A stretch of DNA of 64,000 bases, taken from positions 2,914,001 through 2,978,000 of the forward strand of contig OW818681.1 in assembly GCA_942493075.1 (NCBI GenBank). Reading direction: 5' to 3'. Below, in pieces: positions 15,756 through 25,256 of the stretch. Source of the DNA: JBBQYD01 sp942493075. GTDB taxonomy: Bacteria; Verrucomicrobiota; Verrucomicrobiia; Limisphaerales; UBA8199. The translations under genes and the position numbers were made by a program. The notes below the pieces were generated by a model. It made no database searches. It saw only the letters and a list, made by a program, of their open reading frames with translations, and was not told where the DNA came from. Position 1 is the stretch's first letter. Every line of letters begins with the position of its first letter.

Positions 15756-18044
15756 TTATGGTAAAACCAGCCGGAAGGATTGCTGTGAATTGGTTGCAGT
15801 CAGATTAAGAGTTTTGAAGCCATCCAATAACAGAGGCGGTTCGGTGACCTCGTGCCATTCCGAGGTCGTGAGATAGCTGGAAGTCTCCAACCGGAACGGG
15901 GCAGGGTGGTTCGTCCAGGCTAGCTGCAGCATGGTTTCACCCGCTGGTTGGATAGTAAGCTTTGGCATGCCGACGACTGTATGCAGGGTGACTGTTCCCG
16001 TCGCACCATCATCGTCTCGAACGGTGATCTGGAGGGGGAAATAGCCGGGCGTCGGGAATTGGTGCTCAAGAGAGAACGTGGCCGTGGTTACATTTGTCAG
16101 GAACATGGGAGAACCATCCCCAAAAGCCACTTCAACACGCCAGGTATCGGCGCTGGTATCTTTTATGGTGAACTCCTGCTTTAGCTTGAGACCCTCTCCC
16201 GTCGAAAGAGGCCCTGAGGTCTGAAGAGATGGGGTGACGTTCAGAACGGACACACTGATCTTGGTTGAAATGGCGGAAGCTCCATCGAATGCCTCCACAA
16301 AGACGGCTTTGATGCCGTTATCTGGGAAAACGTGAGTGATCGAAGGTTCATACAGGTAATCTGTATCCCAGGTTTGGTCACCATTGAGATCCCAGCGATA
16401 CTGAAGCGTATCTCCATCAGGGTCATTGCTCTGGGAAACGTCCAGGGTGAATGGTTCGCCTTCGTTCACTTCGATCTGGCTGTCCGCGACGATAATGGGG
16501 GCGCGGTTTGATGCTGAAGTAGCCCAAGCAGTATAAAGATAGAAGGAGCCGTCATCCAACACCGAGACAGTGGCGCTCGCGGCTGCAGTTATTTGGGCGG
16601 ACCAGTTGCCGGCATCGAAGGGAGCGCGCCTGACTGCCACGTTCCACCTGGCTTGAGGAAATTGTGCCTTAAGGAGGTTGCGCGCGCCCTGCGCTCGAAC
16701 AAGGGGCAGGCCGGTGAGAGACTCGAGCTTTCCAGGGGTAAGAAAATCGGTGATTTGGCTTGGTGTAATCGCGGCGTCCAGGTTACGGCTGCTGACCGCA
16801 ACGTGACTATACCCTTCGCCAGTCACTGCTTGTGCGAACATGCCCTCGGGTTCGAGGGAAAAGCCGGTATCGAACCCAAAATTCGCTGATACCAGCACGC
16901 TCCAGTGCTGGTCCGGGAGGATATGGTTCAGGAAAGCCTTGAGCTGGACTGCGTGATCGGCAGAGCCATCTTCTCCCTCATGGACTGCGCTGGGCGAAAG
17001 ATCCGCCAGCACCCTGGCAAAATCAGAACCCATGGCAGAGAGATTTGTGGCAAACCTCATGTTGTGAGCGATGATTGCGGCAATTGCGCCCGAGCCGGGA
17101 AAGTCCATGTACATCAGGCCTGTTGTGCGGTTCTGATTTCCATAGAAAAGGTATTTCAGATAGCGGTAATTCAGCCCTTCATAGCCGCCCACGCCGTTGG
17201 CGAGGTCGATGGGCCAAACACCTCCGCCCCCGCCGCTGGTGGAGTTCTCATACATTCGCTCGGTGAGGCCATTGGCAATGCTCAGGCACTGTTCAAGAAT
17301 CGCAGCCCATTTGGCAGGAATCTCGAAAGTCGTGTTAACCTCGCCTGATAAATTTTGATATATCGCCTTTGATTCCAGGCCGCACGTATTGCAGTCGCTT
17401 CCCTGGGGAAAGTTCTCGATAATAACAATCTTGCCGCGAACCTGTCCCAACGGAATAGTAAAACTTCCAAAATCGTTTGTTTTAAAGATCCTTCCGCCGA
17501 ACAGGCTGATATCCCGGTACCACTCGAAGGTTTCACGATAGCTTCGGGTGCAATCCTTTTCGGCTGGAACACCCGCATCGCTCAACTCGAGCAGAATGGT
17601 CTCGGTCGGGTTCTGCGCCAGAAATGCATTGCAGGAGGCCAGCACGTCCCCGAAGGAGGCGTTTTGATAGGCAATGCCATGGTAGATCTCAAATCGATCC
17701 TTATCGTGGCGCGCCCTGATATCCAGCGTGCGAATCCCTGCCCGCAATTGGTCATAGAGTGGCATCGACTGGGTCTTGGCAATGGGACCGCCATAGAATG
17801 CCATCGTGTCGTGTGTGCCGGGAAAGGAGAGCAAGGTGAGGGGAACCGAGTCGGGCACCCAGCGCATCCAGTTCGTATAGAATGTTTGGGGCGTCTCTCC
17901 CGTGTGGACTGCAAGTGGTTCGGCAAGGAGACGCACGGAGAGAGCAGGCCAGATAATAGCACAGAGTAGCACGCCTTTAACTACGTCAACAAAACACCGT
18001 CTGCTCCCGGAAAGCCAATGGTTGTTTTTCATCGAAATATGCAT
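15756..18044 (-). CDS. Secreted PI-PLC X-domain protein with PKD domains
   Basis: An N-terminal hydrophobic segment (GVLLCAIIWPALSVRLLA) acts as signal peptide. The catalytic X domain of phosphatidylinositol-specific phospholipase C follows, with both histidines in the motifs FPGTHDTM (His78) and IYHGI (His122), and LDIR between them. It probably cleaves phosphatidylinositol or a glycosyl-phosphatidylinositol head group outside the cell. From about residue 515 come two PKD-like beta domains (NDPDGDTLQYRWDLNGD is the first hallmark, VAFGDGSPM the second). The ending (LAWTNHPAPFRLETS ... FRLVLP) is typical of secreted Verrucomicrobial proteins. It is the first of four secreted-protein genes in this minus-strand run, though the gaps are wide enough for separate promoters. 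Confidence 0.88.
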   Translation of the reverse strand: MHISMKNNHWLSGSRRCFVDVVKGVLLCAIIWPALSVRLLAEPLAVHTGETPQTFYTNWMRWVPDSVPLTLLSFPGTHDTMAFYGGPIAKTQSMPLYDQLRAGIRTLDIRARHDKDRFEIYHGIAYQNASFGDVLASCNAFLAQNPTETILLELSDAGVPAEKDCTRSYRETFEWYRDISLFGGRIFKTNDFGSFTIPLGQVRGKIVIIENFPQGSDCNTCGLESKAIYQNLSGEVNTTFEIPAKWAAILEQCLSIANGLTERMYENSTSGGGGGVWPIDLANGVGGYEGLNYRYLKYLFYGNQNRTTGLMYMDFPGSGAIAAIIAHNMRFATNLSAMGSDFARVLADLSPSAVHEGEDGSADHAVQLKAFLNHILPDQHWSVLVSANFGFDTGFSLEPEGMFAQAVTGEGYSHVAVSSRNLDAAITPSQITDFLTPGKLESLTGLPLVRAQGARNLLKAQFPQARWNVAVRRAPFDAGNWSAQITAAASATVSVLDDGSFYLYTAWATSASNRAPIIVADSQIEVNEGEPFTLDVSQSNDPDGDTLQYRWDLNGDQTWDTDYLYEPSITHVFPDNGIKAVFVEAFDGASAISTKISVSVLNVTPSLQTSGPLSTGEGLKLKQEFTIKDTSADTWRVEVAFGDGSPMFLTNVTTATFSLEHQFPTPGYFPLQITVRDDDGATGTVTLHTVVGMPKLTIQPAGETMLQLAWTNHPAPFRLETSSYLTTSEWHEVTEPPLLLDGFKTLNLTATNSQQSFRLVLP

Positions 18045-18136
18045 GCCCCTGGTTCGTGTAGAGAGTGGGGCCGAACGAAGATTACACGTTTCCTTCAGCC
18101 GTCAAGCGCAGGCCACCGGAAATCTATGGTTCGTCC

Positions 18137-18162
18137 GCAGATGGCGCAGATGGTCACAGATA
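18137..18162. repeat. Short tandem repeat, 9-bp unit
   Basis: CGCAGATGG occurs twice in direct tandem at 18137-18154, followed by an imperfect third unit (TCACAGAT). It lies in the 230-base gap between the PI-PLC and GH92 genes, where I see nothing else. Similar CAGATGG-type intergenic repeats are, as I recall, frequent in Verrucomicrobia. Confidence 0.5.
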
Positions 18163-18274
18163 GAAAGGGGGACTGAAATCAGACCGGAAGGCCCCCAATG
18201 CAGAACGACCGCATGCGAGGCACGCGGCGGTTAGCGTTCATTTACTTTGAATCAGAAGAACCGGAGAGGCAGCT

Positions 18275-20578
18275 TCACTTCGGCAGTGCAGCCTTGGTCC
18301 CCCACTCCTTATTTGGCTGGGCACCCATGGTGAACTCCAATGTTCCGCCGTTCTCGAGTTCGTCAAAGGGCAGGAAGGGGCTATCCCAGTTCTTTCCGTT
18401 CAGTTTCAAGGATTGCACGTAAATGTTCTGTTCGGAAAGATTCTGAGCAGTCATGGTGAGCGTCTTTCCGTTCGAGAGGTTCACCTTGGCGTGTTTGAGA
18501 CCCGGGCTGCCAATGACGTAATAATCGCTGGCCGGACATACGGGGTAGAACCCGAGCACTGTGAACATGTACCAGGCGGACATCTGTCCGCAATCGTCAT
18601 TTCCCGTCAATGAACTAGGCTTATTGCCATATTGGGTTCGCACGACCTCGTGCAGCCACTTCTGGGCTTTCCAAGGCTGACCGGCATAGCAGTAGAGATA
18701 GACGATGTGGTGGCTGGGTTCATTTCCGTGCCAATACTCGCCGATCCGGCCCTGGATGTCGTCCAGGCCTGCGCTGTCATTAGTTCCAAAGGTGAAGAGG
18801 GTATCGAGTTTCTCGATGAACTTCTCCTTGCCGCCCATGAGATGGATGAGTCCCGGAACATCGTGCGGCACATACCATGAGTATTGCCAGCTTGTGCCTT
18901 CAGTGAGATCGCCACCTTGAACAAACTCATGAGGGTCGAAAGGAGTCCGCCAGCGGCCTTCAGAATCTTTCGGGCGCATCAGCCCGATGCCTGGATCAAA
19001 CAGATTCGTATAGCCTGCGGCCCGTTTCATGAAGTAGGCGTGATCGGCCTCTTTCCCTAAAGCCTTCGCCATCTGCGCAATGGTGTAATCATCATAGGCG
19101 TATTCCAACGTTTTCGAGAGGGACTCATTTTCCTTGTCGCAAGGGACCCAACCAAGCCGGGCGAAATCCGCGACGCTGTCGTAATCCGAGTTCATGGCCG
19201 TGGTTTTGATCGCCTGGTAGGCGCGTTCCGGATCGAAGCCTTTGTTGCCCTTCAGGTAGGCATCCGCAATCACCGGCACTGCATGATAGCCGATCATGCA
19301 CCATGTCTCATTTCCGTGAAAGGACCACACAGGCAGCAGGTGGTCCACGCTTTGGTCATAATGCGCCAGCAACGAGTTGATCATGTCGGCGTTTCGCTCG
19401 CTTTGAACCAGGGCAAACAGCGGATGGGTGGCTCGGTACGTATCCCAGAGCGAAAAAACTGTGTAATTTGTGAAGCCTTTCGCCTGGTAGATGTTCTGAT
19501 CGAACCCGCGGTATTGGCCGTTGACGTCCTGATAAATGTTCGGGGTCAGAAATGCGTGATAAAGCGCTGTGTAGAAAGTCTCCTTCTCGGCCTGGGTGCC
19601 TTCGATTTGAATACGGGCGAGTTCCTTGTCCCACTTGGTGCACGTTTCGGCGCGAACGCGGTGAAAATCCCAATGGGGAATCTCGACATCCAGGTTTTGA
19701 AGGGCGTTAGCGGCGCTGACAGCGGAGATGCCGATCTTGACCGTGATAGGTTCCTTCGCCCGGGTTTTGTACTCGGCCAGGAACTGGAGGTTAGTCCCGG
19801 CGGCCTCAAAACGGCTGCGAAATCGATAGGTGTTATACACCACCGGTTTTCCGTTCGACATGATCTGGCAGCGATCGAATGGGCGTGAATAGCGAGCTGC
19901 AAAGAACAAGTGACGATCTTTTGCCCAGCCGTTGACGAGATGAAAACCGGTGATGGTGGAGGGATCTTCCACGCGCACGCGGGACCAGGCGATGTTCCAT
20001 TTGCCACCGCTGAGCACATGACTTAAATCGGTTAGAATCGAGGCCTGATTGGTTTCAGGAAAAGTGAAGCGCATCATGCCGGATCGTTCGGCAGCGGTTA
20101 GCTCGGCGATAACCCCGGACTTCGTCAGCTTGATCTTATAGTAGCCGGCCCTTGCGACTTCATCCTCGTGAGAAAAAGCCGATTGATAACCGGAAAGCGG
20201 ACTGCTCTTGCTGCCCGCCACAAACTCGGGAGTGCCGACTTGGGGCATGAAAAGGAAATCGCCCAGATCAGGTATCCCAGTGCCCGATAAGTGAGTGACA
20301 CTGAAGCCCATGATGGTCGGATCGGAATACTCGTATCCAGAGGCAGTCTCCCAGAGCATTTTGTCCGTGTCCGGGCTAAACTGAACCATGCCAAAAGGAG
20401 CGGAAGGCCCGGGAAACACATTGCCCTCGCCATGGGTTCCCACCATGGGACGAACATAGGTCGAAAGAGCTGTGCATTCGGGGGCGTCGTCCGCCAGGCC
20501 CGCTTGGGCGCTAATGAGAAGTGAAGCCGCAAGGCACGCCAGGGGCCGCAGAGAATATTCAGATGAAAACAGGTTCAT
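18275..20578 (-). CDS. GH92 family alpha-mannosidase, secreted
   Basis: The 767-residue protein has a signal peptide (LACLAASLLISAQAGLA), then the GH92 beta-sandwich start (YVRPMVGTHGEGNVFPG). The catalytic (alpha/alpha)6 domain follows with conserved blocks GNETWCMIGYHAVPVIADAY and GNDDCGQMSAWYMFTVLGFY. Family members are calcium-dependent exo-alpha-mannosidases that trim N-glycans and mannans, releasing mannose. Length is normal for the family. The ATG at 20578 was chosen because the frame upstream, although open, lacks protein character and the signal peptide starts here. It belongs with the neighbouring fucosidase in glycan scavenging. Confidence 0.92.
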   Translation of the reverse strand: MNLFSSEYSLRPLACLAASLLISAQAGLADDAPECTALSTYVRPMVGTHGEGNVFPGPSAPFGMVQFSPDTDKMLWETASGYEYSDPTIMGFSVTHLSGTGIPDLGDFLFMPQVGTPEFVAGSKSSPLSGYQSAFSHEDEVARAGYYKIKLTKSGVIAELTAAERSGMMRFTFPETNQASILTDLSHVLSGGKWNIAWSRVRVEDPSTITGFHLVNGWAKDRHLFFAARYSRPFDRCQIMSNGKPVVYNTYRFRSRFEAAGTNLQFLAEYKTRAKEPITVKIGISAVSAANALQNLDVEIPHWDFHRVRAETCTKWDKELARIQIEGTQAEKETFYTALYHAFLTPNIYQDVNGQYRGFDQNIYQAKGFTNYTVFSLWDTYRATHPLFALVQSERNADMINSLLAHYDQSVDHLLPVWSFHGNETWCMIGYHAVPVIADAYLKGNKGFDPERAYQAIKTTAMNSDYDSVADFARLGWVPCDKENESLSKTLEYAYDDYTIAQMAKALGKEADHAYFMKRAAGYTNLFDPGIGLMRPKDSEGRWRTPFDPHEFVQGGDLTEGTSWQYSWYVPHDVPGLIHLMGGKEKFIEKLDTLFTFGTNDSAGLDDIQGRIGEYWHGNEPSHHIVYLYCYAGQPWKAQKWLHEVVRTQYGNKPSSLTGNDDCGQMSAWYMFTVLGFYPVCPASDYYVIGSPGLKHAKVNLSNGKTLTMTAQNLSEQNIYVQSLKLNGKNWDSPFLPFDELENGGTLEFTMGAQPNKEWGTKAALPK

Positions 20579-20760
20579 TACATTGGAGAGGCGTCCGAGG
20601 TGAACGGACGAACCATGACACACGGCTTGCAGGCCAGAGGCCGTGCTCCATTGTTCACATCGTTCGCCAGAACCGTCAGATCGCACCGATGCATTTTCTG
20701 ACAGCCAACGGTTGTGGGCAACGCAATTCTTGAATCCAGCTCGGACCCCGGTGGTCCTGC

Positions 20761-22740
20761 CTAATTGAATTCGTAATTGATCACGACATTTGCGCCACTT
20801 CGCCCGATATGAGTGATTGTTGCCGGGCGTGCAGTTTCCAGGCGGTAGAACTGGGCCTCGCTGGAAACCGGAATGGTCAGGGTCCCGCCGGTCACCGTTC
20901 GGCCAACCACGGTCTGGCATTCTGTATTGAATTGGTCTGAGAAGTTGAGAGCGTTGGCCGCATTTGCAGCAACGGTGAATGGCCCAGCTACGGAAGCTGC
21001 TGACCTGCACGCTACAGGATAGTATGCTTTCACAACACCTGCGGGGTTGGCGGGATCATTGACCAATGTTTCTGTCGAATCATTCAGATCCACCGAGTAC
21101 AGGCTAAGCCTTGCGCCGCCACCGGTTTCCTCCCATAGACAACGCACCGGGTATAGACCGGAGCTTTCCGCCCAGAAATCCAGCATCGTGTTCGCAGTGG
21201 CATTTGGTGCTTCCCAGATCGTTGAGGCATTGAGGCTCCCAAAGCCCGAGCCAGTGTACAAACCGGCCCGGTCATCCGTGATGATGTGGAACCGATGGGC
21301 CCCCGCTGAGAGTTCCAAGTAAGCGTATGATTCCGCCGCGATGTTAGCGAGGTCGGCGGAGCAAAGCCCGGGAACATTATCAGGATAGGCGGCCGTCTCA
21401 TTCCAGTTCAGCACCTGGACGATGCTGGTAGCTCGTTGATCCACTGGAATCTGGCCGGCGAGCTGCTGGCGGGCCCGTTCCAGCGTATTCGGCAGATTGC
21501 TGCCGCCATTGGTGCTTTGTGCGACGCGCACATCAAAACCAGGCACGCTCAAGGTTCCCAGCGGGAGGCTATTGCTCGCATAAAGGGTGCGATAAGCGGC
21601 GGTCCAGGTCCATGTGTTGGTATACCAGGTTGCAGAGTCTCTGAACACCACTGTGTTGGTGTGTTTGCTGCCCGGAGGTAAGATGCCAGGAATCGCATAG
21701 TTAATGGTTGCACCATCGAAATACTGCTGGCGGCTGCCCGGATTGGATTGTTTGTAAACGGACGGATCGATGAGTAACTCGGAGTTCTGAATCCATGTGC
21801 CATCCAGGTTCAGGAGGATCGACGAGCTATCGACAAATGTGTCGCGATTCAAGATTACAACGTTGTTCGTGATCCTGATGGATGTATCCCTGGTTCTGCC
21901 TGCCGGCGGAGGGTAAACGTCTGTTACCATCGCGGGCATGGCGCCGGCGGCAGGCTCGCTGGCAACGTAGTTATCGAAGGTCGCGCTGACCCCGTAGTCG
22001 GCGGGGTAGTCTTCGTTCATGATGATGTAACCGCTGTAACCGCCAACCGAGAGCCATGTTGTATCCACCCCGATGGTCGATGCCCAGGGAGTTTGAGGTT
22101 CCAATAGGTTGTATGCGGTAAACACAAAAGTGTATCCATCATGGCTGCTTGCCGTGAGGCGAATTCGATTAGTCGGATCGAACTTGGTCGTTCCGTCCTC
22201 CAAACGGCAGAAGTAAGCCTCCTGTGCCTCGTTGGTGGCGATGCTAATATACAAGTTCCCATACGCGTGCGAGTACGTGGCCACGTAGCCATCTGTCTTG
22301 CCGAGTCCCACATCATGGACATACCACATGAAACCGACATTGGGGCGGCCAACGGTTGACCATGCCAATAGGTCCGTGGCCATGTAAAAGCGATTCGTGT
22401 AACCGGAAAGCGGAGGGAAACTCGCCCCACGCGCGTTCTTAAGCCCGTAAGGATCGGCCCCAGTCGGTGCCGCTGTGAGGCTGTAGGCCTTGCCTCCTTT
22501 TTCATCGTCCGGGAAGGTATAGGTCGTGGCGCCGTAATACTCAGCCGGAAGGGAGTAACGCTGCCAAAACACGGGTGAGGAATCGTTCCCGTCATTGAAG
22601 TTGTCGGTTTGGGCCATCAATTGTGGCAGCACCGATCCAATGAGGAGCAGCGCGGCGCAGCGCAGGGCTAGACGGAGCGGTTTCGAATTACAGTACAGAG
22701 GAGTTGGGGTGGGGGTTCTCATAGCAGGCAATCTGTTCAT
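20761..22740 (-). CDS. Secreted modular beta-rich protein, 659 aa
   Basis: A basic start and a hydrophobic stretch (LALRCAALLLIGSVLPQLMA) form a signal peptide. The first ~260 residues have a jellyroll-like composition, similar to carbohydrate-associated domains. A later segment (SAGAHRFHIITDDRAGLYTG) recalls PA14-type domains, which bind sugars, but this is a weak call. The ending SEAQFYRLETARPATITHIG is a pattern I associate with Verrucomicrobial secreted proteins. No catalytic motif is visible. It sits between GH92 and GH29 genes, so a role in binding or presenting glycan is plausible but unproven. Confidence 0.7.
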   Translation of the reverse strand: MNRLPAMRTPTPTPLYCNSKPLRLALRCAALLLIGSVLPQLMAQTDNFNDGNDSSPVFWQRYSLPAEYYGATTYTFPDDEKGGKAYSLTAAPTGADPYGLKNARGASFPPLSGYTNRFYMATDLLAWSTVGRPNVGFMWYVHDVGLGKTDGYVATYSHAYGNLYISIATNEAQEAYFCRLEDGTTKFDPTNRIRLTASSHDGYTFVFTAYNLLEPQTPWASTIGVDTTWLSVGGYSGYIIMNEDYPADYGVSATFDNYVASEPAAGAMPAMVTDVYPPPAGRTRDTSIRITNNVVILNRDTFVDSSSILLNLDGTWIQNSELLIDPSVYKQSNPGSRQQYFDGATINYAIPGILPPGSKHTNTVVFRDSATWYTNTWTWTAAYRTLYASNSLPLGTLSVPGFDVRVAQSTNGGSNLPNTLERARQQLAGQIPVDQRATSIVQVLNWNETAAYPDNVPGLCSADLANIAAESYAYLELSAGAHRFHIITDDRAGLYTGSGFGSLNASTIWEAPNATANTMLDFWAESSGLYPVRCLWEETGGGARLSLYSVDLNDSTETLVNDPANPAGVVKAYYPVACRSAASVAGPFTVAANAANALNFSDQFNTECQTVVGRTVTGGTLTIPVSSEAQFYRLETARPATITHIGRSGANVVINYEFN

Positions 22741-22907
22741 ACAGGCTTAAACGGTTTGTGACCACTTAACGGCAATCTGCACGACACTCGTCAGAGTAAA
22801 CTTATGGGCTATGAGGCGACTCTAATACCGAATATAGGAATAGGGAAGGACTAATTTGTTGACGCAAGCGGCCAAGCCAAGCGCCGCTTCTCTGCACGAA
22901 ACAGAAA

Positions 22908-24683
22908 TTATTGCTGGCCGACAGGCACCAGCCGTATCGAGCGCAAGTTGATCGGTTCCCAGTGCCCGTTTACCGGTGTAACCTTGAGGCTGGCTTTTCC
23001 GGAGGCACGTAATTCCAGGGTTCCAGCTTCAAGCGTTTTGAAGGTTCCGTAATCGCCGGTGGACGCAGCTTGCGCTGTCACCTCCTGGCCCATGCAACTT
23101 ATAACAAAGGAGCTCGCACCAAGAGTGGCAATATCGGCGAAAACTCGGAACTTGCCCGGACGGTTCACTTGAAACTCCCACTCAACCCAATCCGAGGCAT
23201 CTGTCCAAAATCCGAGGCTGTCACGCTCTTTCCCCGCTTCATAACGGACATTGTGACCATGTGTCGTGGCTTCGATCGCGGAGAGACCTACTGATCCATC
23301 ACGGTTCTGGGTGAGTCCGCGAGGTTCGATGTTAAGCGGTTCACGAATTTTGAGCACAATGACTGAGGCCGAAGCATCAGGAGCTCTGGAGGGCAGGGTA
23401 ACGACAACCGAGTCTTCCTGTAGTTGGGTTTTGAGCGGCCTCTGCTTGCGGTCAGCCAGCAGGTAAGCCTTCTTCACGTGGTTCTTTAGACCCGGGATGG
23501 TGAGCTGGCCATCAGTGGGCCAGTCAAAAACATGCAAATAGAGCGTGGTCGTTTTCCCTGAAACTTTGGTCGTGCATCGGCCGAAGGGCAGTCGTTTGAA
23601 AGGGCTGGCCTTGGTGTCGTAAATCGCCTCCCCATTTACCTTCATCCATTTTCCGATCTCGGCGAGACGCTCGATGCTGGGTCCCGGGAAGGTGCCTTCG
23701 GCTGTGGGGCCCACATTCAAAAGGTAATTGCCGCCTTTGCTGGCGCAATCGATCAGGTTTCGAATCAAGGTAGCGGAGGATTTCCAGTTCTGATCGTGCC
23801 GATTGAATCCCCAGTGATTATTCATCGTCATGCAGGACTCCCAGTCCACTCCAGGTCCAAAACCCGTCGGAGGGATTTCCTGCTCCGGGGTTCCGTAATC
23901 GCCCACTCGTTCAGCTCCGGTGTCCATCCCTGACATGCCGGCGCGGCCTTTGCCGACGCGGTTGTTTATGATGATATTCGGTTGCAGACTGCGAACGTAA
24001 TGATACAGATCCACGCCGCGCTCATGGGTCCATGCTGATTCCCATTCGCCATCGAACCAGAGGATTCCCAACGGCCCGTATCCGGTGATTAGCTCCTTAA
24101 GCTGAGCCTTCATGTACGGCACGTAGCGATCCATATCAGGAGTTCCTGAGGCCTTGTCATTCCAAGCTCTGCGAGTGCCCCAATCCGGGTGATACCAGTC
24201 CATGATCGAATGATAAAAGCACAAACGGACTTTGTATTTCTTGCAGGCCTGCGCCAGTTCCCGCAAGGGGTCACGTTTGAAAGGCGTGTTCTTGATGCAC
24301 CAATCAGTCTGTGCAGAGGGCCACAATCCGAATCCATCGTGGTGTTTGGAGGTGATGACGAGATACTTCATTCCTGCGTCTTTGGCCATCCGTACCCACT
24401 GATCGGCGTCGAATAGGACCGGGTTGAACTGATCGGCGAACTTCTCGTACTGGGAGACGGGCATCTTGGTTTCCTCCAAGAACCATTCGCCGTAGTTTGT
24501 CTGACCATTCCACTCACCAGCCGGGACGGAGTAGACGCCCCAATGGATGAACATCCCAAAGCGCGCTTCGCGAAACCAAGCCATCCGCTTATCTCGTTGT
24601 GCCGCCGTTTCAGCGAAGGCATCCGAAGTCGTCAAGAGGACCAGGAGCAGAGTGAGGAATCTGAAAAGTTTCTGGATTTTCAT
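22908..24683 (-). CDS. GH29 alpha-L-fucosidase, secreted
   Basis: A signal peptide (LFRFLTLLLVLLTTSDAFA) precedes the GH29 catalytic barrel. Hallmarks are FGMFIHWGVYSVPAGEWNG, TSKHHDGFGLWPS and GILWFDGEWE; the Asp of the last is in the position of the family nucleophile. The enzyme removes terminal alpha-L-fucose by a retaining mechanism. A C-terminal ~130-residue beta domain (VEWEFQVNRPGKFRVFADIA) looks like a carbohydrate-binding module. The ATG at 24683 was preferred over an in-frame TTG 18 bases upstream. It likely works with GH92 on fucosylated, mannose-rich glycans. Confidence 0.93.
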   Translation of the reverse strand: MKIQKLFRFLTLLLVLLTTSDAFAETAAQRDKRMAWFREARFGMFIHWGVYSVPAGEWNGQTNYGEWFLEETKMPVSQYEKFADQFNPVLFDADQWVRMAKDAGMKYLVITSKHHDGFGLWPSAQTDWCIKNTPFKRDPLRELAQACKKYKVRLCFYHSIMDWYHPDWGTRRAWNDKASGTPDMDRYVPYMKAQLKELITGYGPLGILWFDGEWESAWTHERGVDLYHYVRSLQPNIIINNRVGKGRAGMSGMDTGAERVGDYGTPEQEIPPTGFGPGVDWESCMTMNNHWGFNRHDQNWKSSATLIRNLIDCASKGGNYLLNVGPTAEGTFPGPSIERLAEIGKWMKVNGEAIYDTKASPFKRLPFGRCTTKVSGKTTTLYLHVFDWPTDGQLTIPGLKNHVKKAYLLADRKQRPLKTQLQEDSVVVTLPSRAPDASASVIVLKIREPLNIEPRGLTQNRDGSVGLSAIEATTHGHNVRYEAGKERDSLGFWTDASDWVEWEFQVNRPGKFRVFADIATLGASSFVISCMGQEVTAQAASTGDYGTFKTLEAGTLELRASGKASLKVTPVNGHWEPINLRSIRLVPVGQQ

Positions 24684-24931
24684 AGTGTGACGCGCCTTCA
24701 AACTGACATCGGCGTGCGGAGGAGAAAAGCAAAATCCGCTGAGATCCGCGCAAGGTCAGAGGTCAGCACCCCTGGTCGGGGCGCTGTTTCCATCCGAACC
24801 TGACTGGAGGGCTTCGCTACGACGCCTCGGCTACTTTTTGGCAACCCTACTGGTTGCGCTGGGGCTGATCCGTTCAATCCTTCTGGCTGTTCAAAGCATT
24901 CTGTGGATGCGCGACTTACGCGGGATGGTTT

Positions 24932-25192
24932 TCAATTCCGGGCGCGGAACTGGGCACGTAACCGTTTCAATTCGCGCCAGGATTTGGAAATTTCGCCAAT
25001 CACTTCCGAACGATCTATCTCTGGGTTTACCTCTGCGGGAGGCTGCTTGATGAGATTCTTGAGATAGCGGAGCCGCGCGCACAGCACGAGGATACGCTCA
25101 GCCGTCGGCCCCGGAGTGGAATGGCCCAGAGTTTCCTGGACCGCCAGGTCGAGTTCTTCTGATGGTATGTCTGGCATCTGCTCCTCAGCCAT
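24932..25192 (-). CDS. Small hypothetical protein, 86 aa, last gene of the ligase operon
   Basis: The protein is charged and helical (ERILVLCARLRYLKNLIKQP, ISKSWRELKRLRAQF) with an acidic start and a basic end. There is no known motif. A clear ATG at 25192 follows the ligase-like gene by 64 bases on the same strand, so it may be a fourth member of that operon. Its size and composition would suit a small helical partner protein. It could still be independent. Confidence 0.5.
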   Translation of the reverse strand: MAEEQMPDIPSEELDLAVQETLGHSTPGPTAERILVLCARLRYLKNLIKQPPAEVNPEIDRSEVIGEISKSWRELKRLRAQFRARN

Positions 25193-25256
25193 GTACAGAT
25201 CCTAAAAGCCCCACCTGCTGCTGGCAACAACCTTGTGGACAGGAATAAGCCAATGG

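Noticed and set aside
20579..21010. Upstream extension of the GH92 frame by 144 codons
   Set aside because: It overlaps the end of the next gene and precedes a clear signal peptide start at 20578.
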